This document shows positions 27,091 through 37,238 of a stretch of 64,000 nt of DNA, one piece after another (the first letter of the stretch is position 1; each line of letters starts with the position of its first letter). Source of the DNA: Prunus persica. Lineage: Eukaryota; Streptophyta; Magnoliopsida; Rosales; Rosaceae. The notes under the pieces were generated by a model. It searched no databases, was not told where the DNA came from, and saw nothing but the letters and a program-made list of their open reading frames with translations. Location of the stretch: assembly GCF_000346465.2 (NCBI RefSeq), contig NC_034009.1:27114561-27178560 (forward strand). The letters are read 5' to 3'. Position numbers and translations under genes: made by a program.

Positions 27091-27489
27091 GAGTTATTTA
27101 CACTAACAACCCCTGAGGTTTCTTGTGTTTTCATAAAACCCCCTCATGTCTCAAAAATTACATGAACACCCATGAAGTTTCAGTTTATTTTCACAAAACC
27201 TATTTTCATTGATTGTTTGTCCAAAAATTGATGATTTCATTGAAAAAAAACTTATGCAAATGACAAAATTAACCTCAATGAAGTATATGCAATCTAATCT
27301 CAAAGGTCAACTTTGTCATTTGGAGATTTTTATTTGGTATAGAATCATCAATCTTTGGATGAAAAATCAATGAAAAGTAGTTTTGTGAAAACAATTTAAA
27401 ACATCAAGGGGTGTTCTTGTAATTTCTAAAACCTCAAGGAGTTTTGTGAAAAAGCCAAAAACCTTAAGAGGTGTTAGTGTAAATAACTC
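27091..27489. mobile_element. Fold-back element with long terminal inverted repeats (399 bp)
   Basis: The element begins GAGTTATTTACACTAACA and the reverse complement of its other end begins identically. The two arms of about 165 bp pair over most of their length. Each arm holds two diverged subrepeats that include CTGAGGTTT or CATGAAGTTT and a TTTTCACAAAAC motif. There is no coding capacity. A clean target duplication was not found. Confidence 0.7.
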
Positions 27490-27729
27490 AAAATTGAACA
27501 TTATGGCCCTATTTGGTGGGTTAGACTGGATGAGATATTTCTAATTAAAATGGATATGGATCCTAACCATTGTTTGGTGGACTTAAATGTATATGAGACT
27601 GGATACGGGCCTTCGGATCCATGTCCCAAATAACTAGGGTTATGAAACCCAACCACAGATATGGGTTTATAGTGAAACCCTCCGTCGTCGTCTTTCTCCT
27701 TCCCATCCATCTCGTTGCCTTCTTCTCTT

Positions 27730-27731
<2 letters not shown>

Positions 27732-27776
<45 letters not shown>
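27732..27776 (+). repeat. (CT)n microsatellite
   Basis: About 22 uninterrupted CT units inside the TIR element. Confidence 0.95.
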
Positions 27777-27778
<2 letters not shown>

Positions 27779-27967
27779 CTTTATCTTATGTCCAATCTCG
27801 TTCGTCTCTCTCTATTCCACCACTATCGACCCATCGCCAGAGTCATCACCTCTGCGGTATGCTCTGTGAGATCCCACATCAACCAACGGAAATGGGGTGA
27901 TGTGCCTTATTTGTGCACACCCGCATCCATCTAGCACGAGGCTTTTTGGGAGCTCACTGGCTTTGGA

Positions 27968-28052
27968 GTCGTAGGAACTCCGAAGTTAAGCGACTTGGGG
28001 ACCAGAGCAATCCCAGGATGGGTGACCCACTGGGAAGTTAGTCGTGAGCTCC
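27968..28052 (+). other. 5S rRNA-like domain in Cassandra LTR1
   Basis: Retained 5S internal promoter-like motifs: AAGTTAAGCG (A-box region) and GGATGGGTGAC (C-box region). It is part of the retrotransposon LTR and not a 5S gene, since the 5' and 3' stems of 5S rRNA are missing. Confidence 0.85.
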
Positions 28053-28315
28053 CAGAAACAAAACCGTGAGGGCCAGAGAGAGGGGGCCCACAGCGGACAA
28101 TATCGTGCTACGACGGAGTTGATCTCGGGATGTGACAATTTGGTATCAGAGCCACTCTGCCGTGTGGTGCGAGTGTGCCGACGAGGATGTCGGGGCCTTA
28201 AGGGGGGTGGATTGTAAGATCCCACATCAACCAACGGAGAGGGGGTGATGTGCCTTATTTGTGCACACCCGCATCCATCTAGCAGGAGACCTTTTGGGAG
28301 CTCATTGGCTTCGGA

Positions 28316-28400
28316 GTCGTAGGAACTCCGAAGTTAAGCGAGTTGGGGGCCAGAGCAGTCCCAGGATGGGTGACCTACTGGGAAGTTGGTCGTGAGCTCC
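28316..28400 (+). other. 5S rRNA-like domain in Cassandra LTR2
   Basis: Second copy of the same domain, with a few substitutions relative to LTR1 (for example GACCTACTGG against GACCCACTGG). Confidence 0.85.
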
Positions 28401-29090
28401 TAGAAACAAAACCATGAGGGCCAGAGAGGGGGGGCCCAAAGCGGACAATATCGTACTACGGCGGAGTTGATCCCGGGATGTGACATGCTCTCTCCTGCAA
28501 GGCATTACCAGGGCAATGTAAAGATTGAAGAAATCTCAGTCGTCTATCATGTTGACTAACCTAGTACCTATGTATAAATCCACTTCGAAAATAAAATCAA
28601 ACAAAGCCCAATAGCCGCAGGAATAAGAGAAAACAGAGACGAAGAAGGAAAACAACTAGCAATAGATTATATATATTTTTTCTTTTCTTTTTTCTAAACT
28701 TGATATGAGTTTGATTTTCTATTTCTTTTCAGTTTTTTAAATCTTGATATGAGTTTGATTTTCTGTTTTTTTTATAAAAAAAATCTTGATATGAGTTTGA
28801 TTTTGGGTTTGATTATTGATGTTATGAGTTCTCTTCTTGATTTGTTTAGGATTTTGCATATGCTTCCAGGGTTTTTCTTCAATCTGAGGCAAAAAATTGA
28901 AAATTTTAATTTTTAATAAAAATAAAATAAAAATCTGATTTTTTAAAAAATAAAAAAAGTTATTTCGGGTCTGTTGTTTGGTGTAAAAATGAACATAACT
29001 GGACTCAAAGCCTAACTAGTCCAAGCCAGACCAATCCAATGTTTCGAAGCCCATCCTAACCAGTCCAAGCCAGCCCACCAAACTGGGCCT

Positions 29091-30540
29091 ATAGAAACTC
29101 AATATGGTATTAAGTCATTCATGTATTTTACCATGCAATGTATAAAGTGTAAAATATTGTAGTAAATCATTATAAATAAATGATTATGGTGTATTTAATC
29201 TTCTTTCATTAATTACTATATAATTTCTACACTCGCAGTATTTGTCAGCTCGTTATATAATCAACTTAAATCAATTAAACCCATCATGCAATGCATTTCC
29301 TTCCACTTTTTTGTGATAAAGTAATAGATAATTGACTAAATAAACATCCTCCAAAGTTCCAAGAAAAATTTCAAAGTTTGTCTTTGAATTTTCATGTTTT
29401 TTATTCAATTTTTATCGATATCGATAATATCCTGATAATTCCATCAAAATTTTCGTGTTTTTGGACTACTGATATTTCCGAAATCATAGATATTGTAGAC
29501 CTTGCTCATACCTACAATACAGATCTGCTGCGTAACGGCATAAACAACAAATTCGTATTGAAATCCAAAAGCTAAAAATAAATAAAAATCCTAAATAGAA
29601 AACAAATAATAGCAAACTGCTAAAGAGTTTCTGAAAATTATTAGACTAAAACAAAACTAAGAAACAAGATCACCACCACATAGTCCCACACTGGATAAAC
29701 CCAAACCCAAACCCAAACCCAAACCCAATCGGACATCTTCCCCTCTTTAGAGCTCCAAACCATGTCAAAGGAAACCAATTCCTTATGTATGTGGGCCAAA
29801 ATACGGTGACTACATACCATGACGACAACGAAAAGACTTTGAATGCAGGTGAAAAGCTTGCTTAGCCTTCGTGGTTGCAGCTGTATATTTATACAAAAGT
29901 ATGGATGATTACAATATTCAAAAGAAGAACCGCTTCTACAAACCAGGAGAGCATATGAGGTAGACTTTGAGTCCTATACAAAAAAAACTAACTCAAAAGA
30001 CTATCCAGAAGATAAAATATTTGAATTTCAAATGTCACTAAGGGGGTGTATTCAATTCAGATTTCCATTGATTTTAAAAAAACACATCGAAATCTAGGTG
30101 TATTCAATTATGACTTTTTAGAAGTCAAACAAAGTTTAGGTGTATTCAAAAAAGTTATTTATTTTGAAGAAATTAATGAGTTGCTCAATTTCGTTAGAAT
30201 TTAAAGTGGCAAGTATAAATAGAAAAGGCCTTGACAAATCTTATGTCAACCCTAGAAACTTTGAACATGCTCTATGCTTTCCAAAACGTGTGTGCTTGTT
30301 AAGTAGAGGTAAAAAATTTCTTTTCTTGTTATACGATATGTATGATCTTTGATACCCCTCTTCTTGCAATCGTATGGTTGATAGTCTTTCAATAGTTGTT
30401 GTTGTATATCCATGTACATAAGCATCCCAATTATTTTTTCTAATTTTTCATTTTTTAATATTTTATATTTTGGTTGTGGGTAACCATGGCGTTGTTTTCT
30501 GTACAATATATATATATATATATATACATATATATGATGG
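29091..30540. other. Intergenic repeats and low complexity
   Basis: AT-rich. It contains another ATATCGAT-like cluster (about 29405-29480), a (CCCAAA)n tract (about 29698-29728), a GGGTGTATTCAATT fragment typical of a plant MITE end (about 30044), and an (AT)n tract at about 30510-30527. No gene was seen. Confidence 0.4.
29698..29728 (+). repeat. (CCCAAA)n tract
   Basis: Five tandem 6-mers. Similar to, but one base shorter than, the plant telomere unit CCCTAAA, so not telomeric. Confidence 0.9.
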
Positions 30541-30569
30541 CAAACCATGGTGTCGTTTCATCGAAAGAG

Positions 30570-30871
30570 AGCAATATGCTGTTAGAACTAATGGTTGATG
30601 ATGCCAACTGTAGATGTGCGATTCTAATGGTTTGCTAAGCAAGAAAATAGTAGAAAGCAAGATACTCCATGTTCTTAATGCAAAACTTGGATGCCAAAAA
30701 CCTTATCTTCAATATCAGAGCCGTTTGAAATGGTTTAAGACAAGATATCACTGTTTTACTCAGCTTATGCATCATAGTTCTGGATTTGAGTGGGACTCTG
30801 TCTCAAAGAAATTCACAGCTACTAAAGAAGTATGGGAAGATTACTTTAAGGTTAGATTTCAATTTTGTTAA
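30570..30871 (+). pseudogene. Fragment of a Myb/SANT-like (Myb_DNA-bind_3) transposon-associated gene
   Basis: The frame from 30614 reads CDSNGLLSKK, SRLKWFKTRYHCFTQLM, SGFEWDSVSKKFTA and EVWEDYFK. This is the Myb_DNA-bind_3 domain that is frequent beside Harbinger transposases and in L10-interacting-MYB-like genes. The preceding residues (LLELMVDDANCR) continue in another frame, so a frameshift lies near 30613. The end at EVWEDYFK coincides with a GTTAGA that could be a splice donor. The upstream start codon region and the C-terminal part are missing, so it is a remnant. Confidence 0.65.
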
Positions 30872-30904
30872 ATATTACTTTATATTGATAACCTTCACTT
30901 TTGT

Positions 30905-31407
30905 ACAAGACCGACAAAAGAGCTATGCAGGCAACAGAAGGAAGGATCTTCAGTTTGAAGTTGGTGACTGGGTATTCTTAAAGTTGTCGCCTTGGAAAGG
31001 TGTAGTGAGATTTGGGAAGCAGGGAAAGTTAAGTGTTCGTTATATTGGGCCATATGAAATCTTGAAGCGTGTGGGCCTAGTGGCGTATATAATTGCATTA
31101 CCTTTGGAACTTTCTCGGTTACATGACGTATTCCACGTCTCCATGCTCCAAAAGTATGTTTCAGATCCTTATCATGTTTTGGAATAGCAACCAATAGAAT
31201 TGAAGGATGATTTGAGTTATATAGAGCAACCTGTTTAGATTTTGGACTGAAAGATACAAGTACTACGTTCTAGAGAAATCCCACTTGTGAAAGTTCAGTG
31301 GAGGAGGCCAATTGGGTACCCGAGGAGCATATGCGGGCCCAACATCCTTATCTCTTTGAGTGACAGGTATGAAATTTTGAGGACGAAATTTTTTTAAGGG
31401 GGTAGAT
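30905..31407 (+). pseudogene. Ty3/gypsy retrotransposon 3' end (integrase C-terminus)
   Basis: The open frame runs to 31187 and reads RQKSYAGNRRKDL, FEVGDWVFLKLSPWKGV, IGPYEILKRVG and RLHDVFHVSMLQKYV. This is the integrase C-terminal GPY/F region of gypsy polyproteins. Beyond the stop at 31185 the homology continues with several in-frame stops (ILD, VLR, IPLVKVQWR). A polypurine tract (AAGGGGGTAGA) sits just before the LTR start at 31408. All of gag, protease, RT and RNase H are missing, so the copy is dead. Confidence 0.82.
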
Positions 31408-31635
31408 TGTGAAAATACGATCCTAAATTAATAATTAATTCTTAAATTATTCAAGTAAACGACAAATTTACCCAGAGAGTATTTTAATAGATTTGAAGTT
31501 GACTTTTTGTTCGGGAAAGAATTTGGGAATTTTAGTAGTATCTTGCATGGAGCGCTTCGAATGAAGAAATTACTATCAACGATAGTGCAGTGGCACAGCC
31601 GTAAATATTTTGAAGTCAGATTTTTTAAAAACCAA

Positions 31636-31696
<61 letters not shown>

Positions 31697-33290
31697 AAAC
31701 AGCCACTGGATCTTTGGCCAGCGACAACTCCCTCCTCCAGCCACCGTTGGCCACAAGACCACTTGCGTTAGAACCGGCTCAACCTCATCTCTCTGACCTA
31801 CCCCTTCTCCGCTGCAACATTGCCGGAAATAGCTCAAAAACCGCTGGATTTCTTCAAAACTTTTCGACGATTCTGGCCACCAAATTTGTCGATCCAATTA
31901 TGCTTTCTTATCCTTCAACGTGACTTAGTTGATGGTTGGGTTGGTTATGATTGATTTTGGAGTTTTGAGGTTCGATTTACGACTTAAAGTTTTGACCAAT
32001 TTTCGGCTCGAATTTCCTGTAAGTTTTGGTCACTTTTTGGCCGTGGCCCAAGAACAAAAGTTGATCCACTAGTTGTCCTGATCACGTAGGTATAGGTATT
32101 GTTGGGTATTTTGAGATTTTTTTGATCGCCAGAATTTTCTCAAGCAACCCACGTGCGGCTGGCGCTTGGGCCAAGTTTGGGTGGTCCATTTGGTCCTAAA
32201 ATGATCCCAATGTCGTCCCGAGCATGACGGTATGCTTGGATTCAAATTTGGTTATCGTTTGATTGTCGAACGGATTTTTACATATTAGGCGATACCCGAG
32301 TTCAATATGTTCAGACTGTTAGATTGACTCCATTTCCAAATATGCTGATCTAGGAACTCTAGGATCATGTAGGAATTCATGGATCGAGAATCAGAGTCCC
32401 AGATGCTCCTATTCAATGATTTAAGGATTATATAAAACGGTGACCTTCTGATCGTGCGATCGTGAGCGATTAGACCGCTTGATCTGGACCAAACTCGCAG
32501 GATGTGTTTAGTAAATTTTATTGAACCCATAGGAGCTTCAGATTATTAATCGGAGGTCGTGGATCCCACGGGGGATCTGGTTAACCATTATAAGGATTTA
32601 ATCGTATCTTTAATCTTAGGTCTTTTAAGACTATTCCAACTATCAGAACTATCGAAAATGGACCTAGGAACTTTCTTAAGTTACGCACACGCATTTTAAG
32701 GCTCGGGGTTAAGGTTTTGACTAAATAATTTGTGGTTGAGCTATTTTATTAATTAAATATTTTAATCTCTTAAATAGGTACTCAGGCTCGATCATACCCT
32801 CGAGAAGGACCCTTGAAGGGTCAGGCAAGCTCGAACACATAGTGAGTGGATGTTTGTTTTACAAATGAGTTTTATATGGTAAAAGTTTTATTAATTGATC
32901 ATGAATGAATTATTTACGATTTTTGCTTTCCAAGCATACAGTTTGAATTCAAATGCTTTTATAAAATTTTGTTTATGATTAAATGTGAATGGCTTGGAAA
33001 GTAGAAAAGGAAATGGTAACAGGATTTAAGAATTGAGTGAGAAACAATATTATAATTTTTCAGGAAAGGTTTTCAAATCCCCATAGGTACCCAAAATGTT
33101 GCCTTCAAATAAACTGTTGCCTTCGGATATAATGATGTCCATGGACATCCTAGTTGTTTTCGGTTGAGTCAGCGCACATTTGACAGTTGCCACGCGAGTC
33201 CTAGGGATACCCGGACCGTGATGAGTGAAGAATGTGTCTCAGGTTGACCAAGTATCTCCTGAGTTCTGCGAGGAGGTGTCGCTTATGCTG
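31408..33290 (+). mobile_element. Partial LTR of the gypsy element
   Basis: It starts TGTGAAAATACG directly after the polypurine tract and resembles the intact solo LTR at 55427-58372 in order. Shared markers are GTTGACTTTTTG, the CT-rich leader, CCAAGAACAAAAGT, ACCAAACTCGCAGGA, and the block with TCCATGGACATCC or TCTACGGACATCC. Similarity stops near 33290, before the LTR 3' end, so it is truncated. It carries a (CT)n tract at 31640-31693. Confidence 0.7.
31640..31693 (+). repeat. (CT)n microsatellite
   Basis: About 27 CT units inside the gypsy LTR. Confidence 0.95.
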
Positions 33291-34715
33291 GCCTTTTGGG
33301 TTCGTATATAGATGAGTGTAAGATATAGACAACCACGAGGTTCCATCTTCTGCCCTAGAAGTTTTGCAGAGAAGTGGAGAGATATGCCTTGTTGAAATGG
33401 GATTTGATATCTAAACCTAAAAGTCTCCAAGCGAGGGTTGCTACAATGATTAGTTAGATTTCTAGAAGAAGGTATATGTACAAGCAACGAAGACGAGCTT
33501 TGGGTGGATGTGCTGACTGTAACTAAGGACACTAATCACAATGGCTAAGAGGAAGCCCTTAATTACATGATTTAGGGGCAAATTGTGTCCTTAGACATTT
33601 GTATAGGGTTCTGGTGGAGATGGGTTGGTTTCAATTTCAGGATTTTGAGATTTTGGAGGTGGGTTTTCTCTATTTATATGGGATTTTGAGGAGGATGGGT
33701 TGGTTTGGAGGGCAACAAGTTCAATTCAAAAATAAAAAATAAATAAAGAAAATCATAAGGATGTACAAGAATCAAGCTTTGAATTGAAGGAGCTAGTAAA
33801 TCTACTCCCATAGCAGCTTACGAAATTAAAGATGTTGATGCAGCTTATGAATTCATATAAAAAGAGAAACCTAGATTGGTATTAGGGTGTTGTGTGATAG
33901 AGTGTATTATGGTATAATAGGGGTATTTATGGTAGATAAATATGGTGTACTTAGTTAATTTTACATTTTGATTTAAATATTAGAGTGTACTTAGATCATA
34001 GGGTATACTCAATTAATTTTAAGGTTCGTTTAGTGTGGGAACATATATTTCAGCAACCAATAAGAAGATGACATGTGGAAACAAGAATATTTCTTTGGTA
34101 AACTAATTACCCTAATTAAATTTTTAATTAGGAAATCATCTTTGATTTAAGATAGGAGTATCTTCATTTCCCTAAATGAAAGAACCAATTTCCAGCCAAT
34201 CTCTTTCATTAATTCCTATCATCTTTTTTAGTAAGAATAATCCTAATTACATAAGAATTATTCTTCAAACCCTAGCCAAGTAAGGAAACTATAAATACAT
34301 GGCTAAACTATAATATAAATACATGGCTAAACTCTAAACCTTGAAACAATGTTGAATTTGAATGACTAGCCAAAGTCCCCAGTGATTTAAATGCTAAAAT
34401 TAAGGGATTTGTTTAGGGAAAAACATCCAGCAACAAAAAGAGGTTGATGGCATGATTTGTAAATAAGTCATAATACATTAACATTTTGGCATTCTATTCA
34501 AATTTGGATTATATTTGGAAGTAATAAAATAGGTGGATTATTGTCTAGAGTTTTTGAGTTATAAGGGCCTATATTTCAATGACTCTACAAAATAAACAAT
34601 AAGAAAACCAATGGCAATGCCCAGTTAATGTGGTATTCGCTTCTTTTAATTTCTTTCATTAATGAAGAAGACAAATTTCAACTTGTGGTTACTTCCAACT
34701 TTGAAAAATACATAC
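33291..34715. other. Intergenic, unassigned
   Basis: No gene, TIR or duplicated ends found. Confidence 0.35.
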
Positions 34716-35086
34716 ACTAAGTGCCCGTTTGACATTGTCTATTTGGAGTGATAAGTGATTTTTTAAAAATTTTGGGAAGCCCAGCCCGTTTGGTAAACTA
34801 TGAGAAAATCACTTACTATTAAAAATTAATGTGAGAGAAAGCTATAGGTAAAAGCAGCTAATGATGTACTTTCATTTTCTGATTATGCAGGAATTAGTTT
34901 CAAAGAGACGCTGGTTTTAATGTTTATGCGGCAATCAATTTCTGATTATTCAGGAAATTAGTACCAACAACACTTCTAACAAAATGTTTACCAAACGCCA
35001 AACTGCTTTCTCTCACAGCTGATTTATCTCACAGTAAATTTTACAGTGATTATTTTTACAGCATAACAATGCCAAACTGGCCCTAA
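34716..35086. mobile_element. hAT-like MITE
   Basis: The left end AAGTGCCCGTTTGACATTGT and the reverse complement of the right end, AGGGCCAGTTTGGCATTGT, match at 15 or more positions. The interior is AT-rich and non-coding. A target duplication was not recognised, so the boundaries are approximate. Confidence 0.55.
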
Positions 35087-36037
35087 ATCAAGAGGTAGTT
35101 GGTGATATTCTCATCCTCTTAAGCTATACCTTAGTCTCACTACCCTCGCATGCTAGAAAGAGCACCACTTCCAAGTTCTTTTTTTTTTCTTTTTCCTTTT
35201 TTGGAAATTGCCCCATTTTGAACCCATCTCCCTTTAGACTCGGTCCTTGGCTTCTTTGCTTCTCATTTAAAAAACAAAACAGAAAAGAGAAAGGAGGATA
35301 AAAAGCTTCACTTTGAAGAGATTGAAGACCGTATAGTTCCTTCTTTTTTTTCCTTTCCTTTAATCTCTCTTCTTTTCTGTTTAGGCCACGAGACCGAAAG
35401 ATTCTGCTGATATGCAAATAAGTTTGAATGGACCAAAGACCAAAACAGTACGAACGTCCCAGCAATTCACCAAAGAATCAAAGGTCAAAAAAGACTTTAC
35501 ACATATACAAGATGCAATATTATTAGCACCTTTATTTTCACCTTTAATTGGTGGGATTCACTTTAGTTTTTGGAACTCTATTTAAATTTAAATTTTGTTC
35601 TTGATAAATTAAACTAATATATATTTGAGAATCTTGTACATGCCAAACCTTTATGCTCCATATATATAAATATAATTGGCTTTTTTACATGCAAAGACAT
35701 TGATATCTCTCTATCTACTAAAAATTGGTCTCTCTCTCTCTCTCTCTCACACTCAAAAAAAAAAAAAGTTGCAGAGTAATTTTTTTTTCCTGTCTAGATT
35801 CTTTTGAGAGCGTACTTAATTTTGTGTGAGTGACAATCTTCATTTCCCCGAACACCTCCCAAAGCCATTTCTGTCAGTGAAAAAGAAGCTTGCACATATG
35901 CATACAGCTGGGATTTCCAAATATTTTTCTTAAAAAAACACATACATACATAAGCCTAAGGGCAGACATATGTATCTCCATCCTGTGCACCATCTTCTTC
36001 TGCCTTCCTTCTGAAGCTTCTTGAAGCACTTTAATGG
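35087..36037. other. 3' flank of the CLE gene
   Basis: Contains a short (CT)n tract at 35730-35748 and A-runs. The 35124-35465 minus-strand frame is Lys/Glu-rich low complexity and was not accepted as a gene. Confidence 0.4.
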
Positions 36038-37238
36038 CTAAGCTTGACCAGGGGGCCGTCCCGAGCTCCCGGCTCTCCTATTATATATACATGAAAAAAT
36101 TATTGAGAATAATTAAAGCCTAATAAGGTAATTAGCATAGCAGCTCTCACTAATACAACTCCTAATAAAGGAAAGGCAAAAAAAAAAAAAGAGAGGGGAA
36201 AGAAAAGACACAATGTAAAGGTAGAAGGTTTATATATAAATGCAGAGAACAAGTGAAAATGTTAATTAGCTTTTATTAAACATCATTAAGGAATGGAATA
36301 AAGTGAAGTGGTGTACTTTATTTTTCTTTTCTTGGAGTGAGTAAATGGGGATTAAAAATTGTAGCTAATCGTGCTTTTACTGATGAAGCAAATCAATGTA
36401 ACAGTTAAAGCATAGAGCACATAATAGTTATCTTTTTCTTTCTTTTGGGTGCATATGCTCCATCGAGTCGACTTCATAGATGTATGTATATAGTTAAATT
36501 ACATATTTTTCAAATTTTATGAGGAGAAAAAAAAAGGATAAAGGACACATGACATATATATATATATATGTCATATATATATGATGTATCATTTAGAACA
36601 AGTCTATCTAAGAAAGTTTCTTTTAGAAGATAGAATACATTGATACATATAATATTTAGCATCTCTGTAGTGTTATTTTACAAGAAAGATAGAAGAGAAC
36701 ACAAAAAAAATCATGTTCTAATTGCCCTTATTTTATTACATGCATGTCAAGCTCTCCACGTGAAAAAAGGTGTATACGTCTCTTCTCACAATCATTCTAT
36801 TACAGGATAGACAAATGTGAGAGAGACGGAGTATATACACACTCAACCCTATAATTTTTTCTTTCTAATTATGCTGGTTATCACAACTCATAAAAAGCTT
36901 CAAAAAAAAAAAACTAATTAATTACAACGAAAAATTGAAGAACGATGCTAGCTATACAAAACCAACCTGTTGTGAATAGGATCTGGTCCATTGGGAACTC
37001 TTCTTTTACTCATATAGTTGAGATCCAACTCTGGATGAACAAGCTTGTTCTCTCTTCCTACCACATCCGCAGGCTTTTCTGAAAATGACTCTGGCGCTGC
37101 CGCCGTTGAGGTTGCTGTTTTAGTCAGCCCTCCTTGAGTTTCTAGGGTACCAACTAACAAAACACAAATAAACCCCATCACTGCAAGCGTTCCAAAGAAT
37201 AGCTTTAAAAAGCAAGAAACACCACCACTACTAGCCAT
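36038..37238 (-). CDS. CLE25: CLE peptide precursor, CLE25/26 type
   Basis: Exon 1 is 37238-36967. Exon 2 is 36077-36038. The 889-bp intron splits codon 91 (AG|G) and the frame closes at 103 residues. The N-terminus (SCFLKLFFGTLAVMGFICVLLVG) is a signal peptide. A variable region follows, then the 12-residue CLE motif RRVPNGPDPIHN at residues 79-90. Exon 2 adds RRAGSSGRPPGQA, the Arg/Pro/Gly-rich tail seen in this subgroup. CLE peptides are secreted, hydroxylated at Pro, and perceived by LRR receptor kinases such as CLV1/BAM types with CIK co-receptors. CLE25 and CLE26 act in vasculature, and CLE25 is a root-to-shoot dehydration signal in Arabidopsis. Without splicing the frame ends in LVLYS after 96 residues; the spliced model is better supported. 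CLE26 is the alternative name. Confidence 0.86.
36552..36583. repeat. AT-rich palindrome in the CLE intron
   Basis: GACATATATATATATATATG TC pairs with itself, and the following CATATATATATGATG extends it. It could form a cruciform. No function can be assigned. Confidence 0.6.

Larger units (their letters stand above)
27865..28485 (+). mobile_element. Complete Cassandra TRIM retrotransposon with 5S-rRNA-derived LTRs
   Basis: LTR1 is 27865-28137 and LTR2 is 28213-28485, both 273 bp and both starting TGT and ending TGTGACA. The 75-bp interior starts with the tRNA-iMet primer-binding site TGGTATCAGAGCC (28141) and ends with a purine tract (AAGGGGGGTGGA). The 5-bp target duplication TGCTC is at 27860-27864 and 28486-28490. 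Each LTR contains a stretch close to plant 5S rRNA (GAACTCCGAAGTTAAGCG, CCCAGGATGGGTGAC, CTGGGAAGT) that includes the A-box and C-box region. Cassandra elements are known for this 5S domain. It has no coding capacity, so it moves only in trans. Confidence 0.95.
27504..29090. mobile_element. TIR element of about 1.6 kb carrying the Cassandra insertion
   Basis: The left end GGCCCTATTTGGTGGG matches the reverse complement of the right end, GGCCCAGTTTGGTGGG, followed by related ACTGGAT and ACTGG motifs. The interior holds a (CT)n tract and the nested TRIM at 27865-28485. I found no convincing target duplication, so the superfamily (hAT-like or Harbinger-like) is open. Confidence 0.5.

Noticed and set aside
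27968..28052. 5S rRNA gene
   Set aside because: Only the central part of 5S is present and it lies inside a Cassandra LTR with PBS, PPT and target duplication.
29698..29728. Interstitial telomere repeat
   Set aside because: The unit is CCCAAA and not CCCTAAA.
35124..35465. 113-codon minus-strand gene
   Set aside because: Lys/Glu-rich, T/A-run derived composition; no family resemblance.
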